This document shows, one piece after another, positions 48,990-59,751 of a DNA stretch of 64,000 bases. Position 1 is the first letter of the stretch. The number at the start of each line of letters is the position of its first letter. The notes under the pieces are model-generated. The model made no database searches and was not told where the DNA came from. It saw only the letters and a program-made list of their open reading frames with translations. The position numbers were made by a program, and so were the translations under genes. The DNA comes from Saccharum officinarum (Eukaryota > Streptophyta > Magnoliopsida > Poales > Poaceae): NCBI GenBank assembly GCA_020631735.1, contig CM036191.1:36253335-36317334 (forward strand), in the 5' to 3' direction.

Positions 48990-50115
48990 TTTTTTTATTT
49001 TTTTTTAAAAAAAATTATTTGCCGGGTGCCTCCTGAGCCGGCACCCGGCAAAGGCTTCTTTGCCGGGGGCCAGATTTGGCACCCGACAAATTATAATTTT
49101 TTTTTATATTTTTGGCCCTATTTTTTTCTAGGGCCTTGGTACAGTAATTATAACTCCATATCAAAATTTGGGACATTTTTTACTTTTTATACTATATTTC
49201 TTTAATTATTTTCATTCACTTGAATTTTTTTCGACTACTCTAAATTTGAACTGCAGGTACATAAAATAATGGAATTCGGTCATTCGAAAAATGATATTCA
49301 TGATGTTTGGCATATGTTGACGCCGTATCCAGGAACTCGCATTAAATTACGACCATCATGTTGTCGTAACATGACGATGTAATCGTAGAAAAAGTTTATT
49401 TAAATTATATAAAATCCAAATGAAGTCCGAAAATCACGAAACTTGTCGAGGTTTCTTGTTATTGCATTTGGAGGCCGTGGTAAAAAATTGAGAAAGTTTT
49501 GAGCAAGTTGCGACGTCGGATGCCTAAAACCCAGACATCTTCACTTGCAATAACATGTGATCACATGTGGAGATGTCTGGGTTTAGACATCCGATGTCGC
49601 AACTTGCTCAAAACTTTCTCAATTTTTTTACCACGGCCTCCACATGCAATAACAAGAAACCTCGACAAGTTTCGTGATTTTCGGACTTCGTTTAGATTTT
49701 ATATAATTTAAATAAACTTTACTCGTGATTACCTTGTCATGTTACGACAAATGATGGTCGTAATTTAATGCGAGTTCCTAGATACGACGTCAACATACAC
49801 CAAACATCATGAATATAATTTTTTGAATGACCGAATTCCATTATTTCATGTACCTGCGGTTTAAATTTAGAGTAGTCGGAAAAATTCAAGTAAATGAAAA
49901 TAATTAAAGAAATATAGTATAAAAATTCAAAAATGTCCCAAATTTTGATATGGAGTTATAATTACTGTACCAAGGCTCCAGAAAAAAATGGGGCTAAAAA
50001 CACAAAAAAAAATATAATTTGCCGGGTGCCAAACCTGCCTCCCGACAAAGAAGCCTTTGCCGGGTGCCAGCTCAGGAGGCACCCGACAAAGAATTTTTTA
50101 AAAAAAATAAAAAAA
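48990..50115. repeat. 1.1-kb palindrome inside the CACTA element
   Basis: Arms at about 48,990-49,540 and 49,568-50,115 are near-perfect reverse complements over more than 500 bp, around a ~30-bp centre near TAACATGTGATCACATG. For example, GAATTCGGTCATTCGAAAAA on the left corresponds to TTTTTTGAATGACCGAATTC on the right. The arms include CACTA subterminal repeats at their outer ends. A transcript across it could fold into a long hairpin. Confidence 0.85.
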
Positions 50116-50219
50116 TTCCTTTGCCGGGTGCCAGCTAGATAGGCACCCGGCAAAGAAATTTAAAAAAAATAAAAAAATTATTTGCCGGGTGTCTCTGGGC
50201 CCGGCACCCGGCAAAGAAA

Positions 50220-52630
50220 CGGTACCGTTTAGGCCATAAACGGTATGGTACACGGTCAGTGTACACGTTACAAAGCAGCTTTGCGTGCAGTTTAGGCCAT
50301 AAACGGTATGGTACACGGTCAGTCCGTGTAAACGGTCAAAAACGGTCCTACACGGACTACACGGGCAACACGGTTCGGAGCTGACACGGTTCTACACGGC
50401 GAGTGAAGCGAGTAGGAGGACGTTTAGGCGATTGGAGACATTTCGGCGGCAGAACGAAAATTTTAGACCTCGTCTCGCGCGCATCGGCCCAATAAATTGT
50501 GACTACTATAAAGCCAACCTGTTAGGGTTTGGCCTTTCTATCCCCAAAGCATTTCACAGCCGCCGCAATTTCCAAATCCCCTGCACGGCTGCACACACAC
50601 CGTCCGCCGCAGCTGCTGCGCTGCGCCCGTCGCTCCTTCGGCCGCCGCCGCCGCTCCAGCGGCCGCCGCCGTCGCGGCCGCGGCTGCCCCTGTTGCTGCA
50701 TTCCAAGTCTTCCTCCACCCCATTCTCCATCCAGGTCGAGCTCCTCTGCCTCTGCTGTCTACTCCAGGTTGAGCTCTTCTGCATCTCCGGCACAAACAAG
50801 TTAAGTGCTCCATGTACTCTCTTTGATTTATGCTCCAGCATGTACATACTGCGCAGTGCGTACTAGACTACTAGTACTAGAGCTCCATTCTCATCTCCAA
50901 AAATCAATTGATATATCATATATGCTCCAGCGTGTGTAGATACAGACTAGTACTAATGTTCCATTCTTTTCTTTAGAAATCAACTCATATATGCTGTGCT
51001 CTAGCATGTGCGTACTAGTAGGCCGGTGTTGTTTTGTTCTCCAGAAATAAATACTGTGTGCCTTTGTAAAGAATAGAGATTTTTGTTTAGAAAAAAGTTT
51101 AAAGAACAGAGAAAGAGATTGTGAGAATTGCTTTGTCTGCTACAGTTCAGATGCATTTGTTAAATTAAATCACTTAATTTTGTTAGCTGTGGCCGTGTTA
51201 TTATTTTATTATGCACTTAGGCTATTAGATCTGCCATTTAGGTTCTTAAGGCTATTAGATCTGGCATTTAGGTTCTTAATTCTGAAAGTTTGAAATATGA
51301 ATATAGCAAGTACGCAGTTAGATGCTTCTTGTCACCTATTGTTCTGTGGCAATGGCTCTATTATGTACTTTACATGAATGTTCTTGTGCCCTGTGCTGTA
51401 CACCTGTACTAATAATTTATAATTTATGCTATGCTGTTTTCGCATGGTTGATGGGGATGTGAAGCCATCAATGGCTTTTCTTTATGGAGACATTCTTAAG
51501 GCTAAGAAAGAGATCAAGGTGGGCTTAGGGAATATTGACAAGGCAGGGACTCTCAATCTATACAACAATATCATAGAAATCATTGATGAGAAGATGAAGG
51601 GTAGGTTGGATAGTCCTTTGCACTTAGCTGCATACTTCTTGAATCCCTATTATAGCTACAATGATTCTTCCATCTTTGGAGATGAGGAAGTCATGGATGG
51701 GTTCTTTACAGCTCTTGAAACTTTTTATCATGGTGATTATGACAAGCAAAATCAAGTCCTCAATGAAGATCTGCACAAGTTCAAATATCAAACCGGCCAC
51801 TTTGCAAAACCTGCAGCAATGGCTGGCTGTAAGGATTATAATTTCTGCCCAGGTATGCAAGTTTGTAGTTTATTTTAGATCTGAAATGTTGTATTAAATT
51901 TCTGGTTGCATGTTTAACACTGTAATATTTATACTTGATTACTTGTGTAGCCAAGTGGTGGGGAAATTATGGAACACAAGTTCCAACTCTACAAAAGATG
52001 TCTATAAGGATTCTCTCTTTGACTTCAAGTTCCTCGGACTGTGAAAGAAATTGGAGCTGTTTTGATGGGGTAATTCACTAAGTCTCCAAATCTTAAGTTG
52101 TGAACTGTGATAATTTTTGTTCTATCCAACAATTTAATACTTAAGTGCACTTGTGAATCTAAAATTTGTAGGTTCATACCAAGAAGAGAAACAGGCTCAC
52201 TTGTGAGAGAGTTGAGCAACTTGTCTACGTTCGCTTCAATAACCTTCATTCAAAGAAAAGGGCTAAGGCAACAAAGAACGACAAAGTAGATCCTCTAGTA
52301 GCAGCAAATCAACTTGTGCCCAAGGGTGGATGGTTGATGGTGGAGATGATGACAACTCATTTGTCATATCTGAGAACTGTGAACTGTGCTGTTAACCTGT
52401 CATTCATTCATTTGTATTCTTTATTATGTTGTAGGAGTAGGAATATATCGATTTATGATTATTTACATGTCAAAATAGTTATTTTTACAAATATAATACG
52501 AAAACGTGTAATCCGTGTAAAACCGTGTACACACCGTGTACACAGTCTAAACGCTACACGAGGCCTTGTCGACCGTGTACCGTTTACGAAAACATTATCT
52601 TTTATATGCTGTGTTTATAATTATAGAATA
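50220..52630 (+). mobile_element. Nested hAT-derived segment with ACACGG repeats
   Basis: It sits between two blocks of CACTA subterminal repeats. The left margin (50,220-50,400) and right margin (52,495-52,590) share many ACACGG / CCGTGTA units, like hAT subterminal repeats. A 63-bp-spaced direct repeat GTTTAGGCCATAAACGGTAT occurs at about 50,228 and 50,291. Exact ends and an 8-bp duplication could not be fixed. It carries the transposase remnant below and a GC-rich first-exon-like block at 50,540-50,800. Confidence 0.6.
51426..52400 (+). pseudogene. Truncated hAT transposase (C-terminal part)
   Basis: Three exons can be read: about 51,440-51,852, 51,951-52,068 and 52,172-52,400. The first carries RMVDGDVKPSMAFLYGDI and LHLAAYFLNPYYSY. 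The second carries the hAT dimerisation block KWWGNYGTQVPTLQK and SSSDCERNWSCFDG. The third carries HTKKRNRLTCERVEQLVYV. This is the C-terminal third of a plant hAT transposase; the zinc finger and most of the catalytic domain are absent. A probable frameshift after 52,330 separates the normal end (NSFVISENCEL) from the frame. Confidence 0.75.
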
Positions 52631-53414
52631 AAAAAATAAAAAAAATTTTTGAGGCTTTGCCGGGTGCCCTGGCACCCGGCAAAGCTGGGAATTTTCCAGC
52701 TTTGCCGAGTGCCAGGGCACCCGGCAAAGATTTTTTTATTTTTTTTTTAAAAAAATTTTACCGGGTGCCGCCCTGACAGTGCACTCGGTAAAGAAAATAC
52801 TAAAAAAAATAAAAAAAACTCTTTGCCGGGTGCCCAGAGGAGTGACACCCGGCAAAGAAATTATTAAAAAAAATTAAAAAAAATCTTTGTCGGGTGCCTC
52901 TGACATGGCACCCGGCAAAGAAATTATAAAAAAAATTAAAAAATCTTTGCCGGGTGCATCCCGGTAGGGCACTCGGCAAAGAAAATTTGGAAAAAAAATT
53001 AAAAAAATCTTTGCTGGGTGCCTCTGATATGGCACCCGGCAAAGAAATTATAAAAAAAAAAATTAAAAAAATCTTTGCCGGGTGCCTCCCGGTAGGACAC
53101 TCGGCAAAGAAAATTTGGAAAAAAAAATTAAAAAATCTTTGCCGGGTGCCTCTGACATGGCACCCGGCAAACCAAAGGCTGATGGAGCTGGCGCCGTGAC
53201 GGCCACTTTTTTTTGCCGGGTGCCGGGTTTGCACTCGGCAAAGTCTTTGCCGGGTGCCCGATAAAAAACACCCGGCAAAGAAATCTTTGCCGACTGACTT
53301 TTTGCCGGCGGCTCTTTGCCGAGTGCTGCACCCGGCAAAGGCTTTGCCGAGTGCAAAGTAGCCTTTGCCGGGTGTTTTCGGCACCCGGCAAAGCGCCTGA
53401 ATTCTGTAGTGGTT

Positions 53415-53834
53415 GACCTCATAATATCTTGGGCTATATTAAGTGTTGTAGAGATTGTATCAACTGGACCAAGGATTTGTTTCTTCTAGCTATAAGTAAT
53501 CAATTAGTTTATTATTTGATAAGAGCTTTCTTGTTCTAACGACAATCCCTACAAGTTGATTCACGGTAGTCTTAAATTTTGTCAATTTCGATTTATCTAT
53601 AATGCTATATTTTATTTACTTGATCAGAATGCTAACAGAATAAACCCTGCAATAGTGACACACCCAGTTGTCTCTTCCTGATGCTCTCTTCCAAGAACAG
53701 GGCATCCATGGTACTTTCATGGATGACAATAAGACCAAATAATAATTTCTAAACATGCTAGGAGACAGATGCCTAAACCAGATTACTGCAAATTATCTTA
53801 GCCAAACCATAATAGTAGCCAGAAACACATATAA
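53415..53834. other. Sequence between the CACTA element and a duplicated CACTA end
   Basis: AT-rich, no coding signal. Probably part of the interrupted mariner's 3' region. Confidence 0.35.
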
Positions 53835-53835
53835 A

Positions 53836-53981
53836 AAGCACCCGGTAAAGAAATCTTTACCGACTGACTTTTTGCCGGCGGCTCTTTGCCGAGTGCTGCA
53901 CCCGGCAAAGGCTTTGCCGGGTGCAAAGTAGCCTTTGCCGGGTGTTTTCGGCACCCGGCAAAGCGCCTGCATCCTGTAGTG
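53836..53981. repeat. Second, isolated CACTA right end
   Basis: Near-identical to the last ~145 bp of the CACTA element (53,268-53,411): the same order of GCACCCGG, TTTTTGCCGGCGGC and GGTGTTTTCGGCACCC, and a terminal GCGCCTGCATCCTGTAGTG. No left terminus belonging to it is present in the window. Confidence 0.8.
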
Positions 53982-54142
53982 CATGCATCAAAGTAACAGT
54001 ACATTGAGCAAATTATAAAACTAGAGCAACTAGTAAATACACTGCCATTACATGGCTCATACCAGCATCACATTGATTTTACACTTCCATGACAGTACAT
54101 CACATGGGAGCAAAATGACTATATTACATAATCCTAAAGCAA

Positions 54143-56590
54143 CTAGGTACTCAGGGACTCCATTACACTCTCATATAGTTGATGATCACAATTTAGGGAT
54201 CTGAGAAGGAGGCCTAGGGCTTCTAGCCTTTCTTTGTTCATGTGAGGGATCTTGTATCTGCTCCCTCCACCAGCCTTCATCACCTCAATCAAGTATCCTT
54301 GTAATGTTAGGAAGACATTTCTAAGATCATGTGGATCATAATTTTGAAATTCGTTCTCGACATTTGCAATTAAATCATCCATATTTCTAGAGGTCGTTGT
54401 ATTTGTCAACTACTAAAGAGAAGCAAAGAAACCAAGATCTAAGATATTCATATCAGGGGAATTAGGAGGTTGGTTGATGAGGTGGATGTTAAACCCAGTT
54501 TGGGCTGCTGCTCTTGCAAAGTCTTCATCATTAACTGGGACATGAGTTCGAGCATTATCCTGTTGAATAAAAATAGTTTTCCCTAGATCTTCTTGAGGCC
54601 AACGAGTTTTGATGGCCTCTAGGACTTTACCAATCAGGTATGATCTCATAGTATCCCTATCAACCTTCATTGTCTTGGTGATGAGTGTACCCCTTGGCAT
54701 GTTACCACTTCTCCTTTTAGCGGGTTCTTGCACGTACAGGCACACATGTTACTTTTGCAAATGCATAACATAAACTAATTCAAATGAAGCATGTAGGTCC
54801 GTATACCTTTCTTACAAAAGGCCAGATGCCTAACTTGCCATCAAATGTGCAATTACCTTGATTGTCGTACCGAGGCTTAGCCACTGCAGTTAAGAACATC
54901 ACCTTTCCAATGGCATTCTTGTTGTGGACAGTCCTGTGTGGCTCATCCTTGTCTGGATGCAAGTAATTGGTCATATCCTTTTTTGTGGCGTTGTACCACT
55001 TCTCATCTAGGTGGATGATGTTGTTCATTTCAATAAACTTTGGTTCAGTTTGCAATGTACTTGATCTAGCATTGAAATACACCACGATAATCTTTCCTTT
55101 TTGTTCACTTCTGTTAAATATGGCTTTATTGTGTTAGAGTGTCGTCTTAAGAGTCCTTGTTTGAACAACCTATGTAATGTGCTTTTGTTTGAACCTAGAG
55201 CTTGAGCTAGAGATCTTATAGTTGACCTTCTGCGTAGTGGAATTGTTGGAACATGTGATAGGTCAACTTGAACCTTTTTTTGGCCAGAATTCTTAGGCTT
55301 TCTAGAACCAATATGAACTGGTATTCCGGTATCATGGCATTGCTTTGCACGCTTCCAAATCCGCCACACCACTGATTGATGGACATTGAATAATTCAGCA
55401 ACCCTATTTGTAGTGTTTTTCCTTAGATTACCGTTCACACTTCTCTCAAGCAAAGCTTCATATATTTGTTGCCTTTGAGTTGGAGTAAGATCTTTTGACC
55501 TGGTGCGAACATTTGTAGTTGCATGTCCATCTTCGGTGGTTGAGCCATTTGCGGCCCGTTGGTTGAAGACACTGTCCACTTTGTCCATGTAAACACCATA
55601 CATGTGCATGTCCTCCTCCATGGCTGCAAAAGAATCATTGACTACAAAGCAAATTGCAAGGGTAATTGTTTAGTGCATATTAGCCATTCACATAATCTGT
55701 GCAGTTGATATTGGAATCCAGATCTGATTTTTTTATTATGCATGCATTTGTAAAGCGAATTTGCCTTCTTTGTGCAATGCAATTTAAGTCAAATCATATC
55801 CTGCACCTGTTTGATAGCTTGTTAACATTATGAAAACAACTTAATATTGTTGAGTAATTACTACCTGACAGCTCTTAGTATTACGATGAGAAAGAACTGT
55901 ATGTTGTGAGCTAGAGAAGAGGCAATATCTGATTCTTGTGTTCAACTTTGGTAGGTACAAATTGATGTGTCATACTGAAACACATGTTACATGTACAATT
56001 TGCACATTTGGTTAGATATATTTAAGAATACAGTAAGTTATTTTGAAGTCATGTGTGGCATCTATGTAATCTCATTAAATCAATTTTTTCTACATAATTA
56101 CGAAAAGCATAGAAGAATAGCATAGGTTAGTGATCATACTGTCTTGCATTTCTTCATATTGGGCAGAAGCTTGTAAATTGAGATCAAAATAATCTTGTTC
56201 TGTAAGAATAGCAAAGGTGACATCTCCATCTGCTTGGCAGGCATCATCGATAGGTGGCACATTGAGGTCTAGTATGGCTTGCCCTCGCACATTTGGTTGA
56301 TGATCTTCATCATCAGCATGATAGGAAGCAAGGTCAGCACAGTTGCATATGTCAAATTTGATTCTTGCACTCATACTAGTTGCGGAGATGAAGTTATGAG
56401 ACATCTTACCTGAGCAAGCTGGGTTTGCTGTGCTTCATCAATTTGTATGGGTTCTTCCTCATTTGGTGCTTCCTCATTCAAGTCTGGTAAGGCACCATGG
56501 ATTTGGAAGGTTCCTTTGTCTGGTGGCTCATTCAAATCTGGTAATGCCTCTCCTTGATCTGGTGGTTATGCATTCAGATCAAAACCCATA
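54143..56590 (-). pseudogene. Mariner-like (DD39D) transposase, disabled
   Basis: Minus strand. The N-terminal part (56,590-56,090) has repeated DLN motifs (MGFDLNA, LPDLNEPP, LPDLNEE, ILDLNVPP, YFDLNLQ). 55,600-55,090 is the DNA-binding region (RSKDLTPTQRQQIYEALLER, RVAELFNVHQSVVWRIWKRA, STIRSLAQALGSNKSTLHRL). 55,085-54,413 holds the catalytic triad: HLDEKW, IQQDNARTH and NSPDMNILDLGFF, with 39 residues between the second and third Asp. The C-terminus (YKIPHMNKERLEALG) ends at 54,143. Lesions: TAA after MGFDLNA, a frameshift near 55,085, an unresolved junction at about 54,745-54,780 (intron or indel), and two consecutive TAG stops at 54,410-54,415. Not functional as read. Confidence 0.85.
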
Positions 56591-57225
56591 GCTGCCACTC
56601 TGTAATGGAAGATGAAAAGATTGCACAGTGAGGAGAAAATGGAAGCAGGGAAGGCACAGTGAGGGAGCAGTAAACAGAAGTAGGAGGAAATGGAAGCAAC
56701 TAGTGTACCGAGTGATCCGGTGTGAGTGTAATGCTGTTTTATATAGGCTGTGAAATTGGTGGCAATCTGAAATTTGTAATGTGTGGAGACGATTGTTCCA
56801 TGAATCTGTGCCTGTTTTGCCTCCATATTTAAATCTCTAGATATGATGACTGTGTTGGAGGTCTGACATAGGGACTGAAGGGTGCAGGAGGGGCACAACG
56901 GTAATTTCACATGTCTACTAATTTGGCCTTGAAAACCGAGATTCACATGTTTTTAGGGATGGAGGGAGTACTACGACATATCACTATCGCTGGCGGCATA
57001 TATATATGGCATGGTTGTCCGTGCTCCAATGGCGTCTCAACAGTGATCATCATGTCTTTCACTCGCAATACTATTATTAGGCGGAGTCGCCGACGAGAGG
57101 TGGACGGGACGAGGTCAGGATGAACGGGGAAGAGTAACTAGGTGAAAAAGATGAGCTTTTTATCCCGCAAGAGGAGATTGGACGGTGGCTGGAGCCTTTT
57201 AGAGTCAGTGGCGGACCTAGCATAT

Positions 57226-58985
57226 ATATATATATAGGGAAAATTTTTCCTACTCCCTGAGAGTAGTTACTCCCTCGTTGAAACCACGTACATCAGGCGC
57301 TCCTCCCTCCTGGCACCGTGGCAGGATGCTTAGCGGGCCGGGTTTAAAGAAGTTGACCCGCTAATCCATCCTATATATTAGAAAACTTGACTGCCTGCGT
57401 CCGCAAGCAATATGACATTCGGCGGCGGCGGGGGCGGCAGGGGCGGCTTCTAAACTCGCTACATGATTTGGTCCTGCGCCTGCGGCCTGCGATATTTTGA
57501 TCCAAGGTATGTTGAGGTAGTCCCAATCCTTCCTGTTGTGATTGATATGTTTGTTCTAATCTAATTGCACGCGGAGCTCTAGCTTCTCTGATCTCGTCGA
57601 CGATCATTCACGCACTGCTGCTGATTGGATGGACCTCAGAACTGGCTGTTGGCCTAGATACCGAGATTTCGTGTGGCGTCTAGGAGCATCCTTGACTGGA
57701 ATTTAGGTATAGTAATCTGCCTAATTAATCTTTCTGTGTGCTAGATTTGTTTATCCCGTCTCCTTGCTGGCTGCTGCATGCAGATCGGGAGAAGGTTGTT
57801 GATCCAGCGCTGATCCGATCCCCATGAATATTATGGATCTAATAAATTGCGCCTGTCACTACTGCTCTCATCTTGGTGCTGGACTGGCGAACAGGTGCTA
57901 GATCCAATCTCCGTCCTCTCATTTCATCCAGATTAACAAGGTTACACATGTGGAGAGTATGGGGAAGCATGAGTGCGTTCGTATTATTCAGCACACTCCT
58001 TTCGTGATTCATCTATATACGTTCAGGTTGCATCTCATCTCATCTCATCTCATCCTGGCACTGCATTGCCTTTTTGCATGCGTGTGACGGCAAGTATGAA
58101 TTAATTAATGTATGATGCTCATTCGTTCCTAACACATGCAATGCAACCTTTCCAGGTGTTGGTGCAACACCGGTGTCATGTGATTTCTGGTGACCATCTC
58201 GGTGGTTCGACGTCGCTAGGACTAGCAAGTAAGATGGGCTAATTTAATTTAATTTAAATACTCAGTATATACTACTAGCTTCTTCTGCTAATTTAGTTTG
58301 GTTGTACGGATCACTATTTTATTCAGGTTTGGTTATTAAAAATTGAGGAACCCTATGTAATCCTGTTGAATAAATGCCAGTAGACTGCTCAAGAGATTTT
58401 TTCCATCAATATTTTAAATTGGGTATATACACATACTATTTTGTCGAGACAAGTATATACACATACTCCCTTGTCAAGACAAGTATATATATACGCATAC
58501 TCCCTTCTCACAGAAGTATGGACGTATATTTTATTCTCAAAAATAGTATGAATGCATACTCTCACTATTTTGTATATCTCCATACGTGAATGTATGCACA
58601 CATACTCCGACGTATATCTCCATATGTGAATGTATGCACATATACTCGAATCGTGTGGTTTAAGTATGCACTTATACTATGTAAACGTTGGCGTATGTAT
58701 GCATACTAGGTCCGTATTTGAGTATGCATCTATACTCCGTTTCATTCCGATGGATACATGAACTACACGACAATTGAATCAAGGCCAGGCATCGATTAAT
58801 AAATTAATTTTTTATTTTAAATACTCAACTAACTGTTGGATCCGTTCCTATATACTAGCCGCTGCAACAGGCTAATGGGTCACGTTTCTGAGCCCGTTAA
58901 GCTTTCTCCTAGCAGGCTGGACTCTCCATGGTGCGTATACTCTCGGTGAGAGTAACGGCTCCCGGAAGTATAGAAAATGCACCCT
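57226..58985. mobile_element. Non-autonomous DNA transposon with long imperfect TIRs
   Basis: The left end reads TATAGGGAAAATTTTTCCTA, then CTCCCTGAGAGTAGTTACTC. The complement of the right end reads GATAGGGTGCATTTTCTATA, then CTTCCGGGAGCCGTTACTCT. These are imperfect inverted termini with similar order. The right third (58,420-58,740) is an array of TATACACATACT(CC)-type units in both orientations. The middle shows no recognised protein. Superfamily not assigned. Confidence 0.5.
58026..58052. repeat. (CATCT)5 pentanucleotide repeat
   Basis: Five CATCT units in a row. Confidence 0.8.
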
Positions 58986-58986
58986 A

Positions 58987-58987
<1 letters not shown>

Positions 58988-59027
<40 letters not shown>
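58988..59027. repeat. (CA)20 microsatellite
   Basis: An uninterrupted CA tract directly after the transposon's right end, followed by a short TA tract. Confidence 0.95.
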
Positions 59028-59037
<10 letters not shown>

Positions 59038-59299
59038 AATATATATATCACTTAACAATTATGTTCTAATATGTAATTCAACAAACAAAAGGTATTGAAG
59101 AAGTTTGAACATGATTACCTTTCACATGAACAATTTTTTTTCCATAGTCTAGTCCAGATAATTTACCATACAACAAATGATCAAAAGAAAAAAGCATAAA
59201 TAACTTGCAATTGAAATCCACAAGGACCTACTCGATGAGTCGATTGCAAATAGCTAGTGGCTGTCTATTTCCGTTGAGGATGTCCTTGGACTAAAAAAA

Positions 59300-59645
59300 C
59301 GCGTGCAACAGTGGCCAGTCACCCTCTGCTATTGCAGCAATGGAAGCCATTCAACATCGTCACGAAATTTATATAAAAAAACATCGTCACGAAGACTCAC
59401 TGGTCAATAGTCTGTCACGAAGACTCACTGATTTTGGAAGATGTACTGAATGGCTAATATGATAGATGACTGGTCACGATGCCGATGTGTGTGTGTGTGT
59501 CGCTTTAATGACCTAGACTCTCTCCGCCATGATGGACCAAAGAAGCTTGCAGAGAATTTAAAAGTATCGGTTATGATATGCTGATGTATGTAACAAGTAC
59601 ATTTGGCTCATTCGCTCTAAATAGGCAAGTAAATTTGACTTATTA
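59300..59645. repeat. Direct repeat, left copy
   Basis: It shares TTGCAGCAATGGAA(G/A)CCATT, TTTAATGACCTAGACT(C/T)TC, ATGATGGACCAAAG and GATATGCTGATGTATGTAAC with 63,290-63,625 in the same order and orientation, at perhaps 75-80% similarity. It also contains a TG microsatellite at about 59,489. Confidence 0.7.
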
Positions 59646-59751
59646 CTCAATTGTATTATCTATTCAATTGCATTTTGAATTTAAAAGTATGGGTTACGAT
59701 TTCAAATTTACTTGTTACATACATCAGGATATCATAACCGATACTTTTAAC
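59558..59751. repeat. Hairpin with 49-bp arms
   Basis: TTAAAAGTATCGGTTATGAT at the left arm and ATCATAACCGATACTTTTAA at the right arm are exact complements. The match continues inward through GATGTATGTAACAAGTA. The loop is about 95 bp. Confidence 0.8.

Larger units (their letters stand above)
48683..53411. mobile_element. CACTA (En/Spm-type) transposon, 4.7 kb, TSD GTT
   Basis: The left terminus is CACTACAGGAAACAGC and the right terminus is the complement of CACTACAGAATTCAGGCGC. The exact 3-bp duplication GTT flanks both (48,680-48,682 and 53,412-53,414). Both subterminal zones are packed with TTTGCCGGGTGCC / GGCACCCGGCAAAG units in alternating orientation (48,710-49,090; 50,020-50,215; 52,655-53,400), spaced by A/T runs. 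No TNPD or TNPA-type frame was found, so it is non-autonomous. It contains a long palindrome and a nested hAT-derived segment, listed separately. Removing the latter leaves about 2.3 kb. Confidence 0.9.
47034..56971 (-). mobile_element. Plant mariner-like element interrupted by CACTA (extent inferred)
   Basis: The right end (read inward on the minus strand) is CTCCCTCCATCCCTAAAAAC then ATGTG, next to TA at 56,972. The left candidate end at 47,034 reads CTTCCTCCGTCCCAAAAACA, similar but without a clean TA. Between them lies a minus-strand transposase gene (54,143-56,590), and the insertion at 48,683-53,411 accounts for the excess length. Without that insertion the element would be about 5.2 kb, plausible for an Osmar-type element. 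The right end is well supported. The left end is a hypothesis. Confidence 0.5.

Noticed and set aside
48729..49205. Frames rich in PGKG/CRVP repeats in the CACTA ends (also at 52,800-53,420)
   Set aside because: They are translations of the TTTGCCGGGTGCC subterminal repeats, not proteins.
48710..53400. Regularly spaced TTTGCCGGGTGCC units considered as a CRISPR-like array
   Set aside because: The units alternate in orientation, vary in spacing and lie at transposon ends in a plant genome; they are CACTA subterminal repeats.
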